From NCBI GenBank assembly GCA_963989385.1, contig OZ022503.1, positions 50,838,858 to 50,902,857 on the forward strand: 64,000 nucleotides of DNA. The letters run 5' to 3'. This DNA comes from Ctena decussata. Taxonomy: Eukaryota; Mollusca; Bivalvia; Lucinida; Lucinidae. Position numbers and translations under genes: made by a program. The first letter of the stretch is position 1; every line of letters begins with the position of its first letter. Positions 23,704-34,402 of the stretch are shown here, in pieces. The notes below the pieces were generated by a model, which worked only from the letters and a program-made list of their open reading frames with translations, ran no database searches and had not been told where the DNA came from.

Positions 23704-23793
23704 GAGAGTAGCCCCCCCTGTTTGTTTTTATTTATATGGTAAAACAGAGAGTAGCCCCCCCCCCCCTGTTTGTTTTTATTTATATGGTAAAAC
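23704..23793 (+). repeat. Tandem duplication of ~45 bp with expanded C tract
   Basis: The unit GAGAGTAGCCCCCCCTGTTT...GGTAAAACA occurs twice in succession. The copies differ mainly in the length of the C run (7 against 13), as expected of replication slippage after a recent duplication. Confidence 0.9.
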
Positions 23794-24307
23794 AGTCATT
23801 ATCAAACTTTAATTTCGACACATTTACTATCTAAGATACCTACCAAAATCTATATTGAAAACATAATATTGGTGGACATACATTACAATGCTTTATCATC
23901 TTTGCCACAAACAGCAATAAAATCATATTATTGATAAAGTAAATGTTTAGCAGTACTGTAATGTATTTTTTTTCTTTCTAATAAATCACCCCACCCCCAC
24001 TCTCCCCACCTCTAATAAATGTCCAAACTCACTTTTTCTACTCACTTTTGCTGTGAGAAAAGGTGGCCAAATTCCACTCAAGATTGATCTAAATTTTGTA
24101 TCAAGAATCTCATTTATCGGAAGTTGTAAATTGCAACATCCCCCAGAGCATACAGTATGTGTTGTTTTGAGGAGATACAAAAATGTCATTCTCCTAGCTC
24201 ATATGATAAGATCCCAGAAAGAGTGTTAATAGAGGTTCAGGTACATTCTTCAAGTCAATATAAGGTAAATGCAAAATGGAAAACTATACTGGTTATTTGG
24301 AATTTTT

Positions 24308-24478
24308 TTAGATGTATGGGTACACCTATATGTTTCTCCCTAATTTTTTGCTGAACAAAGCAACTTTTGTGACCTCCTGTTTGCTTTCCTGGAGAAAGAA
24401 GCCTTTCCAAAAAAGGGGTCTATTTTTAAAGGAAAGTGGTGGACTTTTTTCCGTAGCAAGTGTACCCATTCACCTTAA
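24308..24478. repeat. MITE family E, shortened
   Basis: It runs from TTTAGATGTATGGGTACACC to GTGTACCCATTCACCTTAA. The middle lacks part of the family's usual core. Confidence 0.65.
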
Positions 24479-24577
24479 ATTCATAAAACTATGCACTGGC
24501 TAGGATATCGTACTAATTTATTTTTATACAGACATTTTACCTATTCACACCAGGAACTGGTACATTATATGCCTATT

Positions 24578-24579
<2 letters not shown>

Positions 24580-24610
<31 letters not shown>
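24580..24610 (+). repeat. Poly-T tract
   Basis: An uninterrupted run of about 30 T, followed by family-G-like sequence. Confidence 0.95.
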
Positions 24611-25145
24611 AACTTCTGATGTCTTCCCATGAAAAATGGTTAAAGCCCAAAATTTGTTTTATCTGGCACTCAGGGTCTAGTTCAAACCCTTATTTGTTTA
24701 ATGATTTGCTAGTCAAGGATTTGTTAAGTTTTCTAGCACATCTTTTTTTTGCCAAAAACTATATGGAGCTTATGCATTGCAAAAGTCCTCCAATTTTCTT
24801 TCCGTAAAAAAATGCCAGGTTTTTTATATATACATTTGAAAATGCTAACATCTTGATATCTAGTTCCTTGTTAGTTTAGAAGAACCTGCCCAGCCCCTGA
24901 TGAACATTCAAAACATTTCCAGACTTTTCCTGAAAAGTCAATATACCTGTAGCTCTAACAAGGTTTATATTTGTTTATATAAGGAATGTCTAAGAGCTGC
25001 TGCCTTTGTTCTTAAATTTATACAACCAAGCTTTAGCTCATTCTGTGACAATCTTGAGCATACAAAAGCATATTTTAATCGATGTTGAAATAGGGAAACC
25101 TTAAAGCACTTAACACTCCTAGTCTGCATAATATTGACTTCCTGG

Positions 25146-26450
25146 AGCCCTGGTTGCTCAAAGGGTTAAATGCTGGCCCATTAACAAGCTAGTGGCATAA
25201 TACAGGAGATGATATATGGTTGGAGGTTGTAAAATCGTGGGAGTTGTAAATTCGTGGGTGTTAGTAATTTGCATAATATTCATGCTCAAAAGAAGTTCCA
25301 CTAAGTGTTTATTCTTCCAACATTTAACCATGCATAAAGGTCTTATTTCATAACAAAAGCAAATGCCTAGAGCCTAAATAGGGAATTTAATTTTAAAAAC
25401 AGTTTGACCAGTTGCTTCTATGCCTTCTTTTGCTATTTCTTTTTTGCATACCTGAAAAGCGGTCATTTTCTAATCTCGGATATCAGCCTGAGAAAATATT
25501 GCAATGATTACTGATTTTATACCTTCCGGTGAACAATTGGTCCAAGTACGGGGGCCAAACTTAATTGCAAAATTTTTCTCTTATTTAATTATTATACCGG
25601 GGGTCCTTATTTGCGTTTTCTTGAAAAATGAAAGTGTTATGTTTAGAGTGTAGGGCTAAATCCAGGCTCGTATTTTTTTTTCAGAGAAAACAGTCTGTGT
25701 ATACTGTTATTTTGTATTGAGGCGGATATATCGAAGCAATGATACAGTGAATTTCAACTCGTTCTGTTTAAGGACTATGACGCTACAGTTATAAATGTGG
25801 ACGTTGCAGGAAAGTCAATGTTGAGCTTTATGAATCCTGTTTGAATGGATGGGTATCTGCCTTTAATCATTGATATCTGCTATAGATTGGATTATCTTAA
25901 ATCTGTTTAAGACTAAAAAGTTTCCAAAAGCATCTATGCTACAGAAAATAATAAACAAGTGACCTGACGTGGGTACGTCGATTTTTTATCACGGGGCGGA
26001 ACAAATCCACGAATTTACAACCCAGTGACATGTACTATAAATAGATCACCCACTCACATGCGGATGAATTTTCTAACATTGAAACGATATTGCTTTGCAT
26101 GGAAACTGTATCAGTTTATTCATCTAGTGGTGTGGTCTAATTATGTCATAAGAAAATATCAAGAAATTGTTTGACATGTGACTGTCACGTGATTTAGCTC
26201 TTATATCCACGATTATACCACCTTCAAGGCTATATAAGCTTCAAGCTTACTTTCAAATCCTGATTTATTTGTTGTATGTCTATTATGTTGTAAACTTATT
26301 CTCGAATAAAATAGTGTTTAAACTAACAAGCTAGTGGCACAGGTTTAAATGACACTCGAGCTGGAGTTCTTTCCAACAATAAATGGGGCTCAATATTCAC
26401 ACAGCCTTTCACTATTAACCTACCATCATCTGGATTTGTAGGGAAAACTG
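25146..26450 (+). mobile_element. SINE family II, split by a 1.1-kb insertion
   Basis: The tRNA-like head (GCCCTGGTTGCTCAAAGGGT ... AGGTTTAAATGACAC) is broken in the anticodon-arm region. The 3' part resumes at 26340 and contains CACACAGCCTTTCACTATTA, the SINE-II body. Confidence 0.7.
25198..26323. mobile_element. Unclassified 1126-bp insertion with 16-bp direct repeats
   Basis: Perfect direct repeats TAACAAGCTAGTGGCA lie at 25182-25197 and 26324-26339. The insert has TATA-like sites (CTATAAATAG near 26036; CTATATAAGC near 26230), an AATAAA 14 bp before its right end (26305), and an inverted pair GTTGTAAATTCGTGGG / CCACGAATTTACAAC (about 25245 and 26008). It has no long ORF. A solo long terminal repeat would explain the TATA/AATAAA layout, but a 16-bp duplication is too long for LTR integrases. 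A retroposed transcript fits the duplication but lacks a poly(A) tail. Confidence 0.75.
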
Positions 26451-26520
26451 TCTGAAAAGGATGTAAAAATATCATCCATCCAATATCCATCTAAATCCAT
26501 CTATTTTTTTTTTTCCAACC

Positions 26521-26711
26521 GTAAAAGTTTTAATTACTGGCACAGACAGCTCTGGGCAAACGGTGCAGCTCCAGATTAGACACCTCATCAGGGTCACTAC
26601 TGTTTGCCACTCTGTCTGCATATTTCAAATGCATTACAGAATTGTAAAACCAAGTACTGTGTTTAGGACAACTACCACAATTTCTTTAGAAGTCCCAATA
26701 TTTAGAATACT
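26521..26711. repeat. MITE family C
   Basis: It contains GGCAAACGGTGCAGCTCCAG, ATCAGGGTCACTACTGTTTG and an end AAGTCCCAATATTTAGAAT. The left end is worn. Confidence 0.65.
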
Positions 26712-27040
26712 CTTTTTTTCTGACTTCTTGCTTCACACTTTCACTTAGTCGTGACTTCTTACGACCTGGGATTTGTCTTGTACAACAGACCAGAATAAGA
26801 AATAGATGAGAGAAATTGGATGTCCGAAGAATATGAAGCTCCTAATATACAGATTTTAAAAGTGGAATGTCACCTTCATAACTATATGAAGGAAGTTTAC
26901 AAGTCCAGCTTACGGTTCCACATTGGATTGAAAAAACCCCCATCTCCATACTAAATAGAATCAACCTGTATCACTCTGACACCAAAATCTGGAAGTAGTT
27001 CTGTGCCACATTCTTTCAGCCACTTCAACCCAATATATAT

Positions 27041-27276
27041 GAGCCGCGACACGAGAAAACCAACAATGTGGTTGTGCGCCCAGTGCATACTCAGATCAGC
27101 CTGGGCATCTGCCTAGTTTGAGCAGACTCTTCGTTTAAGTCTCAGAGGGTAGCTAAGGGTCTAAGCTACCTCCATGCGGACAGCGAAGACTCTGATCAGA
27201 CTGGGCAGATGCCCAGGCTGATCTGAGTCTGCGCTGGGCGCACAACCACATTGTTGGTTTTGTTGTGTCGCGGCTC
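27041..27276. repeat. MITE family B, best-preserved copy
   Basis: The ends GAGCCGCGACACGAGAAAAC and TTTTGTTGTGTCGCGGCTC match over about 20 bp, flanked by ATAT. GCCCAGTGCATACTCAGATC pairs with GATCTGAGTCTGCGCTGGGC. Confidence 0.9.
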
Positions 27277-27361
27277 ATATGAACATGCATTCATAAATAT
27301 ATTCAAAAGTTACAAGAAAACAACCAGCACAGCTGATGTGTGTATACAGCAGAAAAACAAA

Positions 27362-27592
27362 TTATGTGCATATCAATATACAGTCAAAAGCATCAGATTC
27401 ATAGTCAAAAACATCAAGTTCAATCTTGCAAATTATGAAGTATTCATGCGAGTTTTTTTGAGGCACAACAGCTTTGCAGTGAACTGTTGTGTAATAATTT
27501 GTGGTTTGGAGGTCAGTTGTAAAGTAGATTACATAGGGAGCATGGAAACCGCTTCTAGCAGAGAAGGCTTCCAATATAACTTGTACATTTTT
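27362..27592 (-). other. Possible last exon of an unidentified minus-strand gene
   Basis: A good acceptor (TTCTTCCTTGTCCAG) is followed by 76 open codons (KNVQVILEAFSARSGFHAPY... to ILICT) and a stop. A second minus-strand stretch at 27034-26951 reads IGLKWLKECGTELLPDFGVR.. to a stop and could be an alternative end. I recognise neither, and no upstream exon was found. The other strand is also open over this stretch, so chance is a real possibility. Confidence 0.2.
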
Positions 27593-27766
27593 CTGGACAA
27601 GGAAGAAAAAAATTGTCAGGCCCTAAATTTATCACTGGAGCAGCATGACAGACAACCTTGACATGTTTTTGGAATGTATCTACACAAGATATGTACTTAT
27701 TATATAATATACATGTATAATACTAATGGTTATGGAAATAAAGGTTAAGTACATTACTGACTAAAA

Positions 27767-27935
27767 TACAATGGAGCTTTCATGATTTGAGTGAGCAACT
27801 CTGCATTTTTTTACCTCCCTCCTCAAGTGGGATCATCTCATGGGGGGAAGAAATGGCTCCCCATGACCCCCTTCTGTAGAAGTGTTTTGTTCTCCAGGGA
27901 AGCAAATTGGAAGTCACAAGTTGTCACCTTTACAC
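27767..27935. repeat. MITE family E, shortened
   Basis: It shows GAGTGAGCAACTCTGCATTT, GGGAAGCAAATTGGAAGTCA and a decayed right end. It runs into family A at 27940. Confidence 0.55.
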
Positions 27936-27939
27936 TACT

Positions 27940-28125
27940 GTGCTCCAGATAAGGAGTAACAGGGATAATTTTCCATACGTCTGCATAAAAATGTTATGTT
28001 GTGACCTCTCATGACAACCGTCTCGATGAGAAGGTTCTACTAAGGGTCACAATGTATGTTTTCAATGTGAAATAGGAAAAATTATCCCTGAATTATCCTG
28101 AAAACTCCACCTTATCTGGAGCTCT
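27940..28125. repeat. MITE family A
   Basis: The ends GTGCTCCAGATAAGGAG and CCACCTTATCTGGAGCTC are inverted. The internal AACCGTCTCGATGAGAAGGTT palindrome has one mismatch pair. Confidence 0.85.
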
Positions 28126-28556
28126 GTTTATGAACCAGCCTCGGCTCCAAAAAAGTTTCGATTATCGTTCTGAGATAAATTATTGTCTGAAAATAAACTT
28201 TAGAACCCATCTTCGCCAGAACCTCCAAAATAATAAACTTATGTAAAGGGGTGTGTAAATGTACAATTATGAATATTATTGCTATGACGATACAACATGT
28301 GACATCTAACAAACATGACAAGCAGATTTACAAAGCTCGATTTAAAACTTGGAAGATCAAATCTATCAAAACATGGCTCATTTATAAAACGGAATGTCTA
28401 TTTACTGGCATTTTCGAATATTAAACATGATCCAAGCTCACAAGCAAGACGAACCTTTTATGATAATTCTGTGATTTTGTATAAAAGTTACATTGTACAC
28501 TTCATTTAAACCACCTTCTACAGTGGTTCAAATAAAGGGCCACAACATACGATTTG

Positions 28557-28663
28557 ACCGTAATGTGCGTATATATTGGAACACCTAAAAATAATGAATT
28601 TTCCATTTGGGACAAATGGAAAATTTATTATTTTAGGTATCCCAATACTTAAGCACATTAGGG
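28557..28663. repeat. MITE family D
   Basis: A 107-bp near-perfect palindrome with TIR ACCGTAATGTGCGTATATAT and centre TTTTCCATTTGGGACAAATG. It differs from the 54.1-kb copy at about five positions, so both are recent. Confidence 0.9.
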
Positions 28664-28683
28664 TATAAAGAACGAATAGAAAT

Positions 28684-28903
28684 TAGTTTAAAAATTCTAA
28701 AAGTCGGGACACTTTGAATAATTTCCATAACTGTCCTTAGTGTGGAACAGTTTCGATTTAAAATGCAGTAATGCTTCAAAAAGCTGCTATTGCAAACAGT
28801 GTAGACCCAAATCGGACTGCTCTGCTCCTTTAGGAACAGTCTGATTAGGGTCTACACTGGTTGCTAAGACCTGTGTATCCCAATATTTAGAATTTTTACC
28901 ATA
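28684..28903. repeat. MITE family C
   Basis: The ends GTTTAAAAATTCTAAAAGTC and CAATATTTAGAATTTTTACC are inverted. The central AATCGGACTGCTCTGCTCCT / AGGAACAGTCTGATTAGGGT pairs. Confidence 0.8.
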
Positions 28904-29449
28904 TTTTATCACCGAAACAGCACCTTATCTCGCTCTCAGTATTAAACATTAATTGACTGATATTAAAACAAACACATTCAACATAAACAGTAACATGACT
29001 GAAACAATTTGATTTCTGTTATTTTTCCAACTCCTACATAACTGATGTAGAACTGGAAAAACTCCATACTGGGTAATTTTCCAGCTGGTCATATTCTCTC
29101 TGAAATACTTTCAGTAGTGCATTCTAAGATTGAGTACTAATATATGTAAATGGCTATGAGATATAATCTGCACATCCATACTTGAAGTGCAGTTGTGTGT
29201 AAGAAATAATATGTTATAAATGCACAATCTTTGTTACTGTTGATATGATATGCTCATAGTTTTAGACAGGTTCTAAAAGTAACCCTTTCAATTCAACAGA
29301 TCTCTTGGAAACAGCTGAAAAAAAGGTCCAGGTGAGGTGATTAATACAGCTGATCTCATCTAGATCTACACTATATGCTGATCAGTTCAAGGTGTTTTGT
29401 TTTCCCACTCCTAAAAACTGAATTTTCTAAGAGATAGAAGAATCAAAAC

Positions 29450-29735
29450 CAGGACCTAGCTGTTCAAAACTTCTGATGTCATCCTAATAAGATGTTACAT
29501 TTTCAAATGTATTGTATGCAAGAACACTGCCATTTTTGTCAAAAAAAAAAAAAAAAAAAAAAAAAAAAACATGAAAAGAGCTTGCAGTGCAAAAGCTCCT
29601 CATGTTTTAAACAAAAAGAATAAAAAAAAAACAAAAAAAAAAAAACTACCACACTTAATTTTGTCTATTAGAAGACTTAATAAATCTTTGACTAACGACT
29701 TTGTTATACTTAGGATGCTTTGAACAACCAGCTCC
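29450..29735. repeat. MITE family G with internal poly-A
   Basis: It spans TGTTCAAAACTTCTGATGTC to CTTTGAACAACCAGCTCCTG. Two A-rich tracts (about 29540-29570 and 29620-29645) interrupt the GAAGACTTAATAAATCTTTG / AGCTCCTCATG landmarks. Confidence 0.65.
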
Positions 29736-29961
29736 TGATATTTAGGAGTTAAAACGTTGATCCAACATATGTATCGAGAAACTGATTCATTACAGCCACA
29801 TTTGTTCTCTCAGTAGTGTATCTTAGCATTAATAATTATAAACATACGTTAAGCAGATTTTGATATATAAATTTGTTAACTTGGAGAACATCTTTTTAAA
29901 GCAACATATAAATACTTCAGAATTAAAATACTTGAATGAAGATATTTACTGTATGTTTCTT

Positions 29962-30165
29962 TGGGCTATAAGCAGGGGTTTTATCCCTAATAAAACAATT
30001 CCAAAATAATCTAGATCCATCATGATGGATTTGTGGGATTGTTTAGCAGAACTTCAACAATGATTTAGCTTTTTGGGGTCAAGACTGATTTAGATATTTG
30101 GGGTCAAGACTGATTTAGATATTTGGGGTCATTCTAGAGAGGGGAATCTCTGCTTTATAGCCAAA
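29962..30165. repeat. MITE family H with a 26-bp tandem duplication
   Basis: The ends GGGCTATAAGCAGGGG and CTCTGCTTTATAGCC are inverted. The unit GTCAAGACTGATTTAGATAT plus TTGGG is repeated in tandem at 30078-30130. Confidence 0.8.
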
Positions 30166-30221
30166 TAAACACAGTATTGTTCGTGAGACAACCTGTCAAT
30201 ATCTATGGGTATACCTAACAG

Positions 30222-30273
30222 AGTGTTCTGGATGTGAGAATATGAATATATTTGAGTGGCATCATGAAAACAG
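30222..30273 (+). other. Exon-like fragment, unidentified
   Basis: TACCTAACAG acceptor, 52 nt reading CSGCENMNIFEWHHEN in one frame, then an AACAG|GTATAC donor. The codon use looks protein-like, but it is very short and has no recognised family. Confidence 0.2.
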
Positions 30274-30649
30274 GTATACAAAAGTCAGAATTTTTTTCCC
30301 CATAAAATCTTTTTTTCCCTATTATGTTTACTTTGACTGTAGGGTCGTTAGACAATGAGAAAATCGTGAAAAAAAAGTGTCCGCTAATTTTCATCTCAAT
30401 TATAACTATTAAAGTACAACTCCAGTTAATCCAGGTTTGCAATATTCAAAATTGCAGCCTCTGAATTGACTTAACAGATTTCATTCGATAGATTTTTGTA
30501 GCTTCAAAGACTTTCATGTGGACTGGGAGGACTGATCAGGCTGCATGGCTCTGTAGTCTGACATGATAAATGCATGTTCTCACATGCATTCTAGATCCCT
30601 TTTTATGTGACTCCATTCATTTGTTGATGAATTTCTATATCTAGACAAA

Positions 30650-30903
30650 ACCATAAAACTTCTAAGAACTGGGACAGGTAGGACTGAGCAAACAGTGCAG
30701 ATCCTGGTCAGACTGCTCCTGCAAACAGTGCAGACCCAGATCAGACTGCTCCTAAGGAGCAATCTGACCAGGGTCTACACTGTTTGCCATTCCACCTGCA
30801 TCTTTTTGAAATAGACACATTAAACAAAAAGTTCCGCCAAAGCAAAAAAAATCTGTTGTAGGTAAATATATGAGGTGTCTCAATTTTTAGAAATTTTATG
30901 GTA
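30650..30903. repeat. MITE family C, full length
   Basis: Ends ACCATAAAACTTCTAAGAAC and CAATTTTTAGAAATTTTATG with GTA. The core has a tandemly repeated 'CAAACAGTGCAGAcCC.G.TCAGACTGCTCCT' half, followed by its inverse AGGAGCAATCTGACCAGGGT. Confidence 0.88.
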
Positions 30904-31139
30904 GCATTTATTTTTAGTTTTATATTAACCTAGTATTTTCTGTACTTAACTAGAACTGTCGGAGAATCCGACTATACCCCCGCTCAACAGCTTTAGTAAA
31001 ATGGTGTTACTTTCATTACCTGGAGCATAGAGAGAAACAACTCATTGCTAATATGGATATTCTATTTTTGGAATAAGAAATTTCACATTGACAGAATAAA
31101 CAAGTCATTGTCAACACATATACCAAATATGAAGATTCT

Positions 31140-31872
31140 ACCTTGAGCAGTTGCTAAGAAATCTTTTGCGTAAAATTACAGTACTGAATGCATGGAAAGA
31201 ATATATGGAGAGAAAGAAAAGTGAACAAATACAGGAAAGAACAAACCGAGACTTGTCATTGTCAGTCTGTACACCAAATATGAACTTTCTGTCATTGTCA
31301 TCAACCTGTATACCAAAAATGACCTGTTTTATTTTGCATGGTTGTGAGGAAATGTTTGATGAAAAATTTTATTATTCAAAGTATGGAAAGAAAGAAAATC
31401 AGACAAATAAAGGGAAGAATAAGCATGAGAAGACTGGTTTGCAATCCCACGATACAACACATCATCATCAACCTGTATACCAAATCTGACCACTTTATCT
31501 TGCATGGTTGTGGAGAAATCTTTGACGAAAAATTCCATCATTCAAAGTATGGAAAGAAAGAAAATCGGACAAATAAAGGGAAGAATAAGCAGGAGAAGGC
31601 TGATTTGCAATCCCACAATACAACACATCATCACCAACATGTATACCAAATATGACCATTCTAGCTTGTATGGTTATGGAGAAATCTTTGACGAAAAATT
31701 TCACTATTCAAAGTATGGGAAGAAAGAAAATCGGATAAATAAAGAGAAGAATAAGCAGGAGAAGGCTGGTTTGCAATCCCACGATACAACACATCATCAC
31801 CAACATGTATACCATATATGACCATTCTAGCTTGCATGGTTGTGGAGAAATCTTTGACGAAAAATTTCATTA
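31140..31872. repeat. 166-bp tandem repeat, ~4.4 copies
   Basis: Landmarks GCATGGTTGTGGAGAAATCT, TTCAAAGTATGGAAAGAAAG and ACAACACATCATCACCAACA recur every 166 bp (for example ATGGTTGTG at 31338 and 31504). The first copy is the most diverged; the last three are nearly identical. Confidence 0.92.
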
Positions 31873-31877
31873 AAAAG

Positions 31878-31946
31878 GGGACGGACGGAAGGACGGACGG
31901 AGGGACGGACGGAAGGACGGACGGATGGAGGGACGGAAGGACGGAC
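31878..31946 (+). repeat. GGAC/GGAAGGAC tetranucleotide microsatellite
   Basis: About 17 units of GGAC with scattered GGAA, GGAG and GGAT variants, at the end of the 166-bp array. Confidence 0.95.
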
Positions 31947-32310
31947 AGATGTAAACCAGTATACCCCCCACTTTTTCAAAGCGGGGGTATAAATACAGAG
32001 ATTTGTTAAAAATGACATCAATGTAAATATACACTGCATTGCCAAAATAACACCACCAAGCTTAACCTGTACTTTTAATGGTGGAATGCATTGTTATGAT
32101 TATATATATAATTCCAACTAGAAAATATTTCTACACTCATATCTAAACAATAGCCTATATGAAAAACATCGCAAAAAAGCCTGATGCTATATATAAGTGA
32201 CAAAGACCCTAACCAGACTGTGCATCGTGATTTTAGCCACAGAAGCAATGGTGTATCCCACAGCTGCAAAAAGGGCGATCAGTGCTACAGATAAGTTGGA
32301 GTTCTGAGGA

Positions 32311-32588
32311 TTTTAATTGATTGATTTGATGCTTAATGTCCACGGTAAACAGCTATGGTCATGCCGGGACAGTCAGTTAACCTAACCACACTATTCCTGG
32401 GCAAGCTTAGACCTCCTAAGCGGTTAACCAGTACTAAGTGCACATACTTTCGCCAGTAACTGACAACTGCCCTTCCTGAATCAGCGGAAGGAGAAACAAA
32501 AGTATGTGGCCAGACCGGGGTTCGAACCCAGGACCTCTGACTTATGAGTCAGGTGCCCTACTGATTGCGCTACGCGACCCAGCCTGGG
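32311..32588 (-). mobile_element. tRNA-derived SINE, family I, full length (278 bp)
   Basis: A minus-strand copy with 10-bp target duplications GTTCTGAGGA (32301-32310 and 32589-32598). It has the same length as the 15.8-kb copy and the same tRNA-Met-like head (CAT anticodon) at its right side. The tail (AATC)n is short here. Confidence 0.9.
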
Positions 32589-32642
32589 GTTCTGAGGAAA
32601 ATTCAGAGATGATTTTTTTTTTATTTCTCAATGAAAACATAT

Positions 32643-33322
32643 CAGGGCTCGAAAAATTTTTTTGAACATACTTGTCCTGCAGGGCAAGTGCTTTCAAATT
32701 TTTACTCGTCCTCTCAAAAATCTACTCGTCCTTAAAAACTGTCTGATATCACGCATTTTTCCCTTGAACGTATTCTACTTTCGCTTTCATTTTCACTCGG
32801 TTATTTCCGGTTCTTTCCGTAGGTAATATGGTTTCGTCCCAATGAGCAGTTTTGCCAAAGAAGTTTCGTTTATAAAGATTTCTGCACCAGAGTAGATTTT
32901 TTCTGCTTTATTCAAGAGAGGACATGAAAATAATGTCCTATACAACTATTTGAGTTGGATTATGCATTTGTAATCATGCAGTTATAGAGCGCAAACAACT
33001 TAGACGAAACCGCGTTGGTGCGAATCCTCATCGGGTCAATGTTCGATATGCCCAGGCGCACCGTTTATTTACAGTTTGCCATTTCCGTTTTCATTTTTTA
33101 GACAACACGATGCGGGATTTCTTGCTTTTTGCGTTACAGTCAATATTTGTTTGCTGTAATTTGATCGATTTGTAAAGTGCTTTTCCTGAACGGCATGATT
33201 AGACAATTTTCATGGAGGCAAAACCTACTCGTCCGGCAGGGCAAGTCAGTGACAATTTCTACTCGTCCTTACCGATCATCTACTCGTAAATACGAGCGGA
33301 CGAGTGTAAATTTCGAGCCCTG
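32643..33322. mobile_element. 680-bp CAGGGCTCGAAA element, 5-bp TSD
   Basis: The ends CAGGGCTCGAAAAATTT and AAATTTCGAGCCCTG are inverted. The empty-site sequence is known from other family-A copies (AAAACATATGTTGTG), so CATAT is a 5-bp duplication. Both flanks carry repeated TACTCGTCC and GGCAGGGCAAGT motifs that could be transposase sites. A short-TSD hAT relative is the best guess. Confidence 0.8.
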
Positions 33323-33708
33323 CATATGTTGTGACCCCTCATTGGAAGTATCTCAGCAAATTGCTTCTACTGAGGGGTAACAACATATGTTTTATGCAGA
33401 AATGTACGGAAATATCCCTGACTTATCACTGTTATTGGAAATTATCTGTAAACAATTATAGTAGACTACTTCAAATTTCCGTGTTCTTTGCATTTTTTTC
33501 CTAAATTATTTCCAAGGTTTTGAATTTGTGACCAAGTAACTGTCAACTAAGTTTCCATTTTGTTGGGAACTATTCAAATATTGAAATTTGTAAATAATAT
33601 TAGCAAAAATAATTATCTTGCAAATATATATCAATTTACAATAATCAGCTCCAGCGTAATCTTGTGTATGACTGTAGTATGATCTGAGTCTTTTTAATTG
33701 GCATAAGG

Positions 33709-33910
33709 CAGAGCTCTAGATAAGCGGGGGTATTGAGGATATTTTGAAGATAATTTTTCTTATTTCTCAATGAAAACATATGTTGTGACCCCTCATTACA
33801 ACCGTCTCGATGAGACAGTTCTAATGATGGGTCACAAAATACTTTTTTATGGAGAAATATGGATAATTATCCCTAAATTATCTCTGTTACCCCCTCTTAT
33901 CTGGAGCACT
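33709..33910. repeat. MITE family A
   Basis: Ends CAGAGCTCTAGATAAGC and CTCTTATCTGGAGCACTG. The flanks repeat CATAAGG (7 bp). The centre ACCGTCTCGATGAGACAGTT is palindromic. Confidence 0.88.
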
Positions 33911-33934
33911 GCATAAGGCATACAAAACATGAAT

Positions 33935-34065
33935 TGACTCTCATAGCACCAAAATAGTTAAATTAGTTGAAAACAGCATAGATCCAGCTGAGCTTGCTCA
34001 CAATGAGTCACCTCATCTGGCTTTACACTGTTTGCCCACTACTCTTTGAATTCTAAATAGTATAG
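33935..34065. repeat. MITE family F, degraded
   Basis: It contains TAGTTGAAAACAGCATAGAT, a broken AGCTTGCTCACAATGAGTCA core and TACACTGTTTGCCCACT. Confidence 0.5.
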
Positions 34066-34252
34066 CATGGCCAAAACATTTTTTGAGTTTTTGCTTTGTT
34101 GTAAGCCTTTTTGATGCTTTAAATTAAGGGTTAACAAATCAGTTCATATGTTAATGAAGGGAATGCTTAAAATAGCACTTTTTATATATCATTGTATGTA
34201 TGTAAATATGCTGCATAAACAGCAGTTCATTTTTCTGCTTTCCTCATTCCAG

Positions 34253-34369
34253 TATGTTGTTCTCTTTCATCTAGAACTCCGCAGTGTCTTGTGGCCAGTC
34301 TCAATTTCTGAAGATTCACCAACTCTTTTGATAATATGTCATACCAAACATGATGTGGTTCTGATATGA
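34253..34369 (+). other. Exon-like fragment with a strong acceptor, unidentified
   Basis: A polypyrimidine tract and CATTCCAG acceptor precede 38 open codons (YVVLFHLELRSVLWPVSISE.., ending HTKHDVVLI) and a stop. Codon use looks protein-like. It could be the final exon of a plus-strand gene converging on PAR-6. I recognise no family and found no matching upstream exon. Confidence 0.3.
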
Positions 34370-34402
34370 AAATGGTGAAAAATGGAAATTTTGATTTACA
34401 CC

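Larger units (their letters stand above)
30973..31991. mobile_element. pearl-like non-autonomous element (bivalve)
   Basis: Perfect 12-bp inverted ends TATACCCCCGCT / AGCGGGGGTATA enclose about four copies of a ~166-bp tandem unit (31140-31872) and then an ACGG/GGAC tetranucleotide microsatellite (31878-31946). This order (unique left part, ~160-bp repeats, ACGG-type microsatellite, short right part) is that of pearl/CvA-type elements of bivalves, often linked to Helitron-like non-autonomous elements. Several ~100-codon ORFs inside come only from the repeat. The class assignment is from architecture, not from sequence comparison. Confidence 0.8.
32279..33440. repeat. MITE family A, carrying two later insertions
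   Basis: It starts CAGTGCTACAGATAAG and continues after a SINE-I (32311-32588) and after a CAGGGCTC element (32643-33322) to about 33440 (TTATCACTGTTATTGGA). Joining only the outer pieces restores a typical family-A outline with GTTGTGACCCCTCATTGG. Confidence 0.8.

Noticed and set aside
27251..27661. 136-codon plus-strand ORF
   Set aside because: It starts in a MITE terminus, has no splice context or recognised motif, and the opposite strand is open too.
31151..31821. Series of ~105-codon ORFs on both strands
   Set aside because: They come from a 166-bp tandem unit repeated in the pearl-like element, not from a protein gene.
32180..32301. Minus-strand exon with a hydrophobic stretch (SVALIALFAAVGYTIASV)
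   Set aside because: Its apparent start and acceptor are the terminus of a family-A MITE, so the reading frame is probably accidental.
33177..33380. 67-codon ORF with STRPYRSSTRKYERTS
   Set aside because: It spans the terminus of the CAGGGCTC element and the MITE beside it.
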